Below are positions 10,109-16,915 of a stretch of DNA of 64,000 nucleotides, piece after piece. This DNA is from CAZXGD01 sp046350455 (GTDB taxonomy: Bacteria > Planctomycetota > Phycisphaerae > Phycisphaerales > SM1A02): assembly GCA_046350455.1 (NCBI GenBank), contig JAXMAM010000007.1:1-64000 (forward strand), read 5' to 3'. The position numbers were made by a program, and so were the translations under genes. Each line of letters starts with the position of its first letter. Positions within the stretch are counted from its first letter, which is position 1. The notes beneath the pieces were generated by a model, which saw only the letters and a program-made list of their open reading frames with translations, was not told the origin of the DNA and ran no database searches.

Positions 10109-10137
10109 CGCGCGGCTCGCAGCACGGCGCGCGCTAC
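10105..10137. terminator. Palindrome joining the stop codons of two convergent genes
   Basis: GTAGCGCGC at 10105-10113 is complementary to GCGCGCTAC at 10129-10137. Each arm carries one TAG stop, that of argS and that of the deaminase gene. A bidirectional attenuator or terminator is likely, though neither side has a U tract. Confidence 0.5.
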
Positions 10138-10610
10138 CGCGCCAGCCGGTCGTACCGCACGCCTGCTTCGCGCAGCACGCTCATGGCCTTGGCGATGCTG
10201 ACCTCCCAGTGCTCGTCGCCTTCGGTGGTCTCGTAGGTGACCACGCGCTGCAGGCCAGCCTGCACGATGGCCAGCGTGCACTGCACGCACGGGCTAAAGC
10301 TGCTGTAGATGGTGCAGCCCACGGGGCTCACGCCGTTGCGCGCGCACTGGATGATGGCGTTCAGCTCTGCGTGGCACACCAGGTCGTACTTGGCTGGGCG
10401 CTCCAGGCGCTCTGGCCGGTCCTCGATGCCGCGCGGCAGGCCGTTGAACCCCGTGGCCACGATCTGCCGGGCTGGACTCACGATCACCGCACCCACGCCG
10501 CGCGATGGATCCTTGCTCCACAGCGCGATCTGGTCCGCCAGCCCAAGAAAGCGGCGGTCCCAGCGCAGGAGGCTCTCGGCCGAAGGCGTGGCGGCGTTGG
10601 TGGTGGTCAT
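10134..10610 (-). CDS. dCMP/cytidine deaminase family protein
   Basis: 158 residues. The zinc site is complete: CHAELNAI (His-Ala-Glu) and SPCVQC (Pro-Cys-x-x-Cys). The GVGAVIVSP and TGFNGLPRGIED segments, and YDLVCHAE, match dCMP deaminase, which makes dUMP for thymidylate synthesis, rather than tRNA or guanine deaminases. Usual length for the family. It overlaps the HtrA-like gene by four bases (ATGA), so it is translated after it, a mix of housekeeping and signalling genes whose logic I cannot see. Confidence 0.8.
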   Translation of the reverse strand: MTTTNAATPSAESLLRWDRRFLGLADQIALWSKDPSRGVGAVIVSPARQIVATGFNGLPRGIEDRPERLERPAKYDLVCHAELNAIIQCARNGVSPVGCTIYSSFSPCVQCTLAIVQAGLQRVVTYETTEGDEHWEVSIAKAMSVLREAGVRYDRLAR

Positions 10611-13030
10611 GGCTCCTCGCCTGCTTCTGGTGCCTCGGCTGGTGCGGCATCAGCCGGCTTTGGCTCCGTGGGTGGCGCCTCGTTGGCCTTGCGGGCGCGC
10701 TCGCGCTGTGCTTCGCGCTGGGCTTCGCGGCGCAGGCGCTCTGGGTCGCGCAGCTTCATGTAGGGCAGCGCGCGCTCCACCAGACGGATGAGGTCCAGCC
10801 GGCGGATCTCCACCTGGCGCAGGCGCATGATGGGCGCGTGCGGGCGCTCCAGTGGCTGCACGCGCACCACACGCGGGCCAGCTTCATCAATGACCACCTC
10901 ATTGGCGCGGAAGGTGCCAAAGTCGCTTGGCCCCTGCGCCCGGGGCACGTTCACCGTGAAGAGCTCTGCGTCTGCATAGATGTCCACGCGCCCGCCAGCC
11001 ATGCCTGCCGCCACCAGCGCCAGGTCGTAGGTGCCTGGCGCTGGGAAGTCCACCACCCACACCGCCACGTCCTCTGGCGACGCCCAGCCCTCGATGGCCA
11101 GGCTGGCGTCGTCTCCTTGCAGCGTCACGGTGGGACCGATCACCTGCGCGTCCCACGCGCCCAGCACCGCCACGCCATCTGCGCCAAACGTCTTGTGCTT
11201 GAGCGCAGTGCGCGGGTCTGCTGGCTCTGCGCTGTCGCCGCGTGCGGCTGCCTTCAGCAGTTCGGCCAGCGCCTCTTTCACGGTGGTGGAGCGCAGCGCG
11301 TAGGTCTTGGCGCGGTCGGCCCGAGCGATGTTCAGGCCCACCACGCGGCCCTGCGTGTCCAGGATCGGCGCGCCCATGGCTTCTGCAGGCACGATGCCGT
11401 CATGCTGGATGACTGGGCCAAAGCCAGTGGAGCGCCGGCTGAGCTCTGCGCCCACGTTGCCCGGGCCGCGCTCCATCAGGAAGCGCTGCAGGCGCACCTT
11501 GGCCTTGCGCTTGGCCGTGCCGCGCATGTACTCCACCTCCACCACGTCGCCGGGCGCGCGCTGGCGCAGCGGGGCCGCGGCAGAGTCTGGGCTCACCATG
11601 GGCGTGCCATCCACGCGCAGCAGCACGTCGCCCACCTGCAGGCCTGCCTCCTGTGCGCCAGAGTTCTCCATGACTGCCGCAATCTCCACGCTGCCACCTG
11701 CGCTGCCGCGGGCTGGCTTCAGCCCCACGCCCAGCAAGGATCGGCTGGCCTGGTCAGACGCGCCAGCGTCGTAGGCGCCCAGCGACCGGAAGCCCACCGC
11801 AGCAGGCTCCAGGCCCTGGCCCACGCTCAGGATGGCGTCGGCAAATCCTGGCTCTGCGTCAGAGAAGACCACAGGGTCAAGATCCTCTGCGCCTGTGCCC
11901 AGCAGCATCAGGTCATGGCGTGTGTCCTGCGCGATGCGCGTGGCGCGCACCATGAGCCCGTCTGGCAGCGCCACCTGGATCACGCGCGGACCCACGCCCA
12001 CCTCGCTGGCCTTGGTCAGGATGTGCCCCGCCTTGTCCACCACCACGCCCAGCGCTGCGGGGCGAGCGTCCACCAGCACCATCACCACGCTGTCCACCAC
12101 CGTGCCAAGGAGCGGCGCCACAGCATTGCGCACAGCCTTCTTTCGGTCCCGGTGCGCAGCGCCGATGTCGCGCTGAAACGCCACCTCCATGTCCACCGCA
12201 GGTGGAATGCCCTGGGTGATGTCCACCTGCATGGCGCCCAGCCGCTGCGGCTTGCGCAGCTCCTCCATCTTGTCCTTGGCCAGGTCCACGGTGATGGCAG
12301 CGTTCAGGTCTGGCCAGCTGCTGGCCACGCTGTTGATGCCCACCACCTTGCCAGCAAGGTCAAACACCGGGCCGCCCGAATCGCCTGGGCTCACCGGCGC
12401 GTCCATCACCAGCACCGTGCCGCGCCGCACCACCACCTGTCCCACGCGCAGCGGTGGTGGGCGCCACGGCTCCATCTCTGGCCCCAGTGGATGACCGAAC
12501 ACCAGCAGCGGGTCGCCAGGCCGCAGCTTTGTGGCGGAGCCCAGCTCTGCAAATGGCAGCGCGCGTCCGCCTGTGTCCACCTTGACCAGCCCCACGTCCT
12601 GGTCCTGGTCCAGCAATTGTCCAACAGTCTTGCCGCGCAGCTTGGTGCCATCCGCCAGCACCACCAGCGTGTCCACGTCTGGCACCAGCCCCACGTGGCC
12701 AGCAGTGAGGATCCAGCCATCCGGCGAGATGATCACGCCGCTGCCAGATCCTGGCATGTCTCCATGCCGCAGCAGCAGCGCCACCACTGTCTGCTGCGCA
12801 GTGCGCGCGGTGGCGCGGACCTTGTCTTCAAAGGCGCGGAACGCCTCCGGAGAGTCTGGCTGCGGCGCGCCGCTCTCCAGGGACGGTGCCCCGGAATCAT
12901 CCGGCGTGAAGTCCGGCTCACCCTGCGCGCACGCAGGCGCTGCGCACAGGGCGCAGCAGAGCAGCCACGCAGCGCACCACGCGGGTGCGCCGCCGGGGTT
13001 CCGGACCAGCTTGTGCGCTTGCTGCGTCAT
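10607..13030 (-). CDS. Exported HtrA-like protein with one active and one degenerate protease domain
   Basis: 807 residues with a signal peptide (~16-36). Residues ~75-255 form a trypsin-like domain with a full triad: His112 (LTAGHV), Asp145 (DQDVGLVK) and Ser218 (SPGDSGGP). A second trypsin-like unit starts near 305; its His position reads LTKASEV, it keeps an Asp (RHDLMLL), and the Ser loop (~548-556, AEAMGAPIL) lacks the nucleophile. A PDZ-like segment (~435-515, VMENSGAQEAGLQVGDVLLR) lies between those halves. A beta-rich region (~615-740) and a charged tail end the protein. It follows the kinase by 14 bp and overlaps the deaminase. Confidence 0.75.
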   Translation of the reverse strand: MTQQAHKLVRNPGGAPAWCAAWLLCCALCAAPACAQGEPDFTPDDSGAPSLESGAPQPDSPEAFRAFEDKVRATARTAQQTVVALLLRHGDMPGSGSGVIISPDGWILTAGHVGLVPDVDTLVVLADGTKLRGKTVGQLLDQDQDVGLVKVDTGGRALPFAELGSATKLRPGDPLLVFGHPLGPEMEPWRPPPLRVGQVVVRRGTVLVMDAPVSPGDSGGPVFDLAGKVVGINSVASSWPDLNAAITVDLAKDKMEELRKPQRLGAMQVDITQGIPPAVDMEVAFQRDIGAAHRDRKKAVRNAVAPLLGTVVDSVVMVLVDARPAALGVVVDKAGHILTKASEVGVGPRVIQVALPDGLMVRATRIAQDTRHDLMLLGTGAEDLDPVVFSDAEPGFADAILSVGQGLEPAAVGFRSLGAYDAGASDQASRSLLGVGLKPARGSAGGSVEIAAVMENSGAQEAGLQVGDVLLRVDGTPMVSPDSAAAPLRQRAPGDVVEVEYMRGTAKRKAKVRLQRFLMERGPGNVGAELSRRSTGFGPVIQHDGIVPAEAMGAPILDTQGRVVGLNIARADRAKTYALRSTTVKEALAELLKAAARGDSAEPADPRTALKHKTFGADGVAVLGAWDAQVIGPTVTLQGDDASLAIEGWASPEDVAVWVVDFPAPGTYDLALVAAGMAGGRVDIYADAELFTVNVPRAQGPSDFGTFRANEVVIDEAGPRVVRVQPLERPHAPIMRLRQVEIRRLDLIRLVERALPYMKLRDPERLRREAQREAQRERARKANEAPPTEPKPADAAPAEAPEAGEEP

Positions 13031-13044
13031 CGCACCCTCTCGGG

Positions 13045-13983
13045 CTAGCGCGACCGGCTTGGCTCGCTGTCGTAGGGCCGGTTGGGAGCAGCGTTGCTGC
13101 CCACCAGGCCTTCCAGCTCTGCGCCCGCGTTGGTGCGGGTGAAGGCGTCGGCCAGCACCTCCAGGCGCGCGGCCACGTCCTCCATGTCCTGCAGGCGGTC
13201 CCCAGGGTCAACCTGGATGCACTGCATGGCCAGGTCGGAGAGCTCGATGGGGATGCGCGGATCCTGGTCTGCTGGCGCCTGCGGCAGGCGAATCTGGCTG
13301 TACTCCAGCGCAGCTCCCATCTTGCCGCTGCGGCTGGGCAGCGCACAGGGGATCTCCTCGCGCAGCAGCACCCAGTACAGCGTGGCGCCAAAGTTGTAGA
13401 TGTCGGTGAGCGCGGTGATTTCCTTACGGTGCGCCTGCTCTGGCGCGATGTAGCCCGGCGTGCCCTGGATGCGCTTCTTGATGCTGCCCATGGCGCAGGC
13501 CTGGCCCAGGTCAATGATCTTCACCTGGCCAGCCTCGGTCACCATCATGTTGGACGGCTTCATGTCCGCGTGCACAAAGCCACGCTGGTGCATGTGGTGC
13601 AGGCCGCGCGCGCACTGCGCAAAGTAGCGGGCGATGTTCAGGCCGCTGGGGCGCGGCAGCACGTCCAGCGTGGCAGCGTCCACCAGCTCCATGATGAGCG
13701 CCACATCGGTCACTGGGCCGAACATGAACTTCTGGTTCTTCAGGTACTTGCTGATCGCGCGGATGTTGGGGTGGTCCAGCTTGGAACCCACCTTGTACTC
13801 CTGCTCGATCTGATCCACAAAGCGCTGGTCCTTCTCGCTGCGCCGGTGCACATGCTTCAGGGCCATCACCTGGCGGGTCTTGGGGTCCATGACCGCATAG
13901 ACCGCGCTGGCGGCACCTTCACCCACCTTGTCAACAACCTTGTAGCCGAAGAGCTCGGCGGGAATGGCACTCAATGAAGACAT
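13045..13983 (-). CDS. Hanks-type Ser/Thr protein kinase (soluble)
   Basis: 312 residues from the ATG at 13981-13983. Kinase motifs are in order: glycine loop VGEGAASAVYAV (20-31), Lys43 (MALKHV), catalytic loop HADMKPSNMM (138-147), DLG in place of DFG (158-160), and GTPGYIAPEQ (174-183). No membrane segment or extracellular sensor follows, so it is a cytoplasmic kinase rather than a PknB-type receptor. The HtrA-like gene starts 14 bp downstream, suggesting co-expression and possibly a stress-signalling link (inference). Confidence 0.85.
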   Translation of the reverse strand: MSSLSAIPAELFGYKVVDKVGEGAASAVYAVMDPKTRQVMALKHVHRRSEKDQRFVDQIEQEYKVGSKLDHPNIRAISKYLKNQKFMFGPVTDVALIMELVDAATLDVLPRPSGLNIARYFAQCARGLHHMHQRGFVHADMKPSNMMVTEAGQVKIIDLGQACAMGSIKKRIQGTPGYIAPEQAHRKEITALTDIYNFGATLYWVLLREEIPCALPSRSGKMGAALEYSQIRLPQAPADQDPRIPIELSDLAMQCIQVDPGDRLQDMEDVAARLEVLADAFTRTNAGAELEGLVGSNAAPNRPYDSEPSRSR

Positions 13984-14134
13984 GAAGGGACGACCGCCAC
14001 CACCCCAAACCGCCCACGCGGCGGCTGCTTGCTGGCTGCTGTCCCATGGGGTCTGGGACTGCGCCGACCATACCTGCCCGCCGCTCGCAGGGTGCGGCTG
14101 TTGCAGCCGTGCGAGGCTATCGGAACGCTCGAAC

Positions 14135-14152
14135 CCCGGCAACATTGCCGGG
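14135..14152. other. 8-bp hairpin in the 258-bp gap upstream of the kinase gene
   Basis: cccggcaa (14135-14142) pairs with ttgccggg (14145-14152). It lies between the amidase stop and the kinase start and could end amidase transcripts or structure the kinase leader. Apart from this hairpin I see nothing identifiable in 13984-14241. Confidence 0.35.
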
Positions 14153-14241
14153 CAGGACCTCACTCAGAACCCTACGAAAAACCGCATGGGAGTCCGCCAT
14201 CGGGCGACAAAATCTTCGTGAAACTCGGCCTATGGGTCCAG

Positions 14242-14925
14242 TCAAGGAAGGATCTGGGACATGACTTCATCGGTGGGGAAGAACTGCCCTGGACTGGCCA
14301 CGGTGCTCAGCTCGCTGTGCAGCCGGACCTGGCTGGCTGGAATCCCAAGCTCTGCCTGCAGCTGCCGGATGAGGTCCACCAACTGGTGTATCTGGCGCTC
14401 CGTGAACCCCCGCCGCTGGCCGTTGCCGATCAGGCAGATGGCCACCGCGTGCTCGTTGTAGAAGGCCGCCGCGGGGCCTTGGGCAGCCACGTGGGCGCCC
14501 GGCAGCTGCCGGTCCCAGCGGTACCCCACGGCCACCTGGCCGTCGTCCAGGCCCTGCCCGTTGCCCACCAGGAAGTGGTAGCCCAGGCCAGTCAGGCCAT
14601 CCTGCACATGCTTGCGCTCCAGGCTGGCCGCATCACCGCCCGGGGTGCCAGAGTGGTGGATGACGATGGCCTTCCACCGCACGCGGTCCAGCTTGGCCAT
14701 GCGGGGCGTGATGCTGGCGGTGCGGAAGGCGCCCGCTGCAGCCTGCGGAGGCTCCCCCACCTGCCGGGTGGTGGCATCCGACAGCTCCAGGGCGCCAATG
14801 GCCGCTGCGCACGAAGCCGCCAGCAGGCTCCACACGCTCAGGGTGCGCTTGATCGAACGGCGGTGGTCAGCAGGAGGATTGGTCACAGTCTTGAGCGGGG
14901 AACGGGTCCAAGTTCCATCGGCCAT
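14242..14925 (-). CDS. N-acetylmuramoyl-L-alanine amidase/PGRP-like protein
   Basis: 227 residues, with one hydrophobic segment (~29-46) that anchors or exports it. The amidase_2/PGRP fold is seen from ~82: IVIHHSGTPGGDAAS (zinc His near 90), GLGYHFLVGNG, YNEHAVAICLIG, and a second His at ~203 (RLHSE). Members normally have Cys eight residues on, before Pro-Gly; here it is Ser211 (ASPGQFFP), so zinc binding may be weakened and the protein may bind rather than cut peptidoglycan. It is third in the run rex - lipoprotein - amidase. A hairpin ends three bases before the annotated ATG, so the start is not certain. Confidence 0.75.
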   Translation of the reverse strand: MADGTWTRSPLKTVTNPPADHRRSIKRTLSVWSLLAASCAAAIGALELSDATTRQVGEPPQAAAGAFRTASITPRMAKLDRVRWKAIVIHHSGTPGGDAASLERKHVQDGLTGLGYHFLVGNGQGLDDGQVAVGYRWDRQLPGAHVAAQGPAAAFYNEHAVAICLIGNGQRRGFTERQIHQLVDLIRQLQAELGIPASQVRLHSELSTVASPGQFFPTDEVMSQILP

Positions 14926-14928
14926 TTG

Positions 14929-14952
14929 GGCCTTGCCGCCATAGGCAAGGCC
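14929..14952 (-). terminator. 9-bp hairpin between lipoprotein gene and amidase gene
   Basis: ggccttgcc (14929-14937) pairs with ggcaaggcc (14944-14952). It lies 15 bp after the lipoprotein stop and abuts the amidase ATG. Read from the lipoprotein gene it is a plausible attenuator without U tract; in the amidase message it would block ribosome entry. Confidence 0.4.
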
Positions 14953-14967
14953 AGCACTGCACGTGGG

Positions 14968-15222
14968 CTACTGCGTCTGGGTGGGTGGTGTCAGACGAGC
15001 CCGGAGCGCTGGCTGGGGCTTCCCGAACACATCGGGTTCTTCCTTGGGGGTGCCGCCAGAGCGCAGGGCGTCGTACTGCTCAAACTGCGTGCGCGGCGCA
15101 CTTTCCGGAAAGAGCTGCTTCTGGCAGCCGCCCACGGCGGGTGCCAGCACCACGAGCAGCGCTGCGCCAGCCATCGTGCGACGGCTGCCGGCATCCATGC
15201 GCTGGCTGGTGCGTGCAAGCAT
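14968..15222 (-). CDS. Small lipoprotein, function unknown
   Basis: 84 residues from the ATG at 15220-15222. A basic start and hydrophobic core (AGAALLVVLAPAVGGC) end in a lipobox-like VGGC at about residue 33, so the mature lipoprotein is only ~51 residues, rich in Pro and polar residues, with no domain I recognise. A shorter start at residue 9 or 17 would keep the lipobox. It is 29 bp after rex and 42 bp before the amidase gene, so all three may be transcribed together. Confidence 0.6.
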   Translation of the reverse strand: MLARTSQRMDAGSRRTMAGAALLVVLAPAVGGCQKQLFPESAPRTQFEQYDALRSGGTPKEEPDVFGKPQPALRARLTPPTQTQ

Positions 15223-15251
15223 GCCGCCAGTATAGAAGCCAGCGGGCGCCT

Positions 15252-15923
15252 CTAGGCCTTGCGGCGCGGGCGGCGCACAGGCTGGGCTGGCGGCTGCTCC
15301 AGGCTCAGTTCAAAGGCCAGCTTCTGCAGCGCGCTGGTGAAGTCCACGTCCACCACCGGCACATGACCGCGCACCGTCAGGCGCCGCGGCGCAAAGTTCA
15401 GGATGCCGCGCACGCCAGCAGCCACCAGCGCATCGGCCACCTGCTGCGCTGCATCGGGCGGCACGGCGATGATGCCCAGGCCGATGCGCTCGCGCGCCAC
15501 CGTGTCCTTCAGCCTGCTCAGCGGCTGCACCGTCAGGCTGCCAGCGCGCGTGCCCACCAGCGCTGGAGCCTGGTCGAACACCGCCACGATCTCAAAGCCC
15601 TCCTCCAGGAAGCGGTTGTACGAAAGCAGAGCGCGACCGATGTTGCCAGCGCCCACCACTGCGGCACGCCACTGCTGGTGGGTGCCCAGGATCTGGCGCA
15701 GCCGCTCGCGCAGCGCAGCCACCTGGTAGCCCACCCCAGCCTGCCCAAACTGGCCAAACACCGCCAGGTCCTTGCGCACCTGCGCATCGGTGATGCCCAC
15801 TGCGGAGCCCAGCTGCTTGCTGCTGACCGTGCGCTGCGTGTTGCTGGCCAGCAGGTTGAGCTCGCGCAGGTACAGGCTCAGCCGGTGAGCAGTGGCCTTG
15901 GGGATGCGTGTCCGGCCCGGCAT
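15252..15923 (-). CDS. rex: Redox-sensing transcriptional repressor Rex
   Basis: 223 residues from the ATG at 15921-15923. The N-terminal winged helix (residues ~5-75) contains RLSLYLRELNLL and ITDAQVRKDLAVFGQFGQAGVGY, the signature Rex DNA-recognition segment. It is followed by a Rossmann domain with VVGAGNIGRALLSY for NADH binding. Rex senses the NADH/NAD ratio and represses respiratory and fermentative genes when NADH is low. I found no TTGTGA-type Rex operator in the 40-bp gap with metF. Confidence 0.92.
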   Translation of the reverse strand: MPGRTRIPKATAHRLSLYLRELNLLASNTQRTVSSKQLGSAVGITDAQVRKDLAVFGQFGQAGVGYQVAALRERLRQILGTHQQWRAAVVGAGNIGRALLSYNRFLEEGFEIVAVFDQAPALVGTRAGSLTVQPLSRLKDTVARERIGLGIIAVPPDAAQQVADALVAAGVRGILNFAPRRLTVRGHVPVVDVDFTSALQKLAFELSLEQPPAQPVRRPRRKA

Positions 15924-15963
15924 GGACACGGAGTGTAGGCAGGCCAGCCCGTAGACTTGCTGC

Positions 15964-16875
15964 ATGCACTTTGCTGATGCGCTGACCCAGCGCAGCCTGT
16001 GGACCAGCTTTGAGTTCTTCCCCCCGCGCACAGCGCCGGGATGGACCGACCTGTTCGCCACCATCAGCCACTTTGAGGCGCTGCACCCCACGTTTGTCTC
16101 CGTGACCTACGGCGCCGGCGGCAGCACGCGCGACAACACCCACGACCTGGTGGTGCGCCTGCGCCGCGAGACCAAGCTGGACCCCATGCCGCACCTGACC
16201 TGCGTGGGGCACACCGAGGCGGACATCCTGCACCTGCTGGAGCGGTACGCGCAGGCGGGCGTCAGCAACATCCTGGCCCTGCGTGGAGATCCACCCAAGG
16301 GCATGGCCGCGGCAGAGGGCAGCTACCGCTACGCCGCGCAGCTGGTGAACACCATCCGCCAGTGCGGCGCCCGCGTGGGGCACCCAGACCCGCGTGGCTT
16401 TGGCGTGGGCGTGGCCGGATTCCCAGAGGGACACCCGCAGACGCCCAACACGCTGGTGCAGATGGATCACCTGAAGGCCAAGGTGGATGCTGGCGGGCAG
16501 TTCGTCATCACGCAGCTGTTCTTTGACAACCACGCCTTCATGGACTGGCGCGAGCGCTGCGCGCTGGCTGGCATCAAGGTGCCCATCATCGCTGGCATCA
16601 TGCCCATCACCACGGTGGCTGGCCTGAAGCGCATGGCAGAGCTGGCTGCAGGCACGCGCTTTCCAGCGCCGCTCCTGCGCGCGGTGGCCCGCTGCCAGGA
16701 TGACCCAGAGAGCGTGGCCAACGTGGGCATCCACTGGGCCACCGAGCAGTGCCGAGACCTCCTGGACCGCGGCGTGGACGGCATCCACCTGTACACGCTG
16801 AACAAGAGCGACGCCACGCAGCGCATCTACCGCACGCTGGGGCTCACCAAGTCTGCGGGCATCGCGCAGGCCTAG
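15964..16875 (+). CDS. metF: Methylenetetrahydrofolate reductase
   Basis: 303 residues, the usual size of bacterial MetF. It reduces 5,10-methylene-THF to 5-methyl-THF for methionine synthesis, using FAD. SFEFFPPRT near the N-terminus holds the catalytic Glu, and VSVTYGAGGSTRD, LALRGDPP and QLFFDN are the family barrel motifs. The cytoplasmic enzyme is divergent from rex, with 40 bp between the starts. Its end forms a strong hairpin with the convergent TPR gene. Confidence 0.94.
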   Translation: MHFADALTQRSLWTSFEFFPPRTAPGWTDLFATISHFEALHPTFVSVTYGAGGSTRDNTHDLVVRLRRETKLDPMPHLTCVGHTEADILHLLERYAQAGVSNILALRGDPPKGMAAAEGSYRYAAQLVNTIRQCGARVGHPDPRGFGVGVAGFPEGHPQTPNTLVQMDHLKAKVDAGGQFVITQLFFDNHAFMDWRERCALAGIKVPIIAGIMPITTVAGLKRMAELAAGTRFPAPLLRAVARCQDDPESVANVGIHWATEQCRDLLDRGVDGIHLYTLNKSDATQRIYRTLGLTKSAGIAQA

Positions 16876-16886
16876 GGACCAGGCCG

Positions 16887-16915
16887 AGCGCCGCGCACCC
16901 GTGCGCTACGGCGCT
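16887..16915. terminator. Two-part hairpin between convergent metF and TPR gene
   Basis: An outer stem (agcgccg at 16887-16893 with cggcgct at 16909-16915) encloses an inner stem (cgcac with gtgcg) and a two-base loop. The TAG stop of the minus-strand gene (16906-16908) is in the structure. It probably acts on both strands. Confidence 0.5.

Noticed and set aside
15924..15963. Rex operator in the rex/metF gap
   Set aside because: No TTGTGAA-N4-TTCACAA-like sequence is present in the 40 bp.
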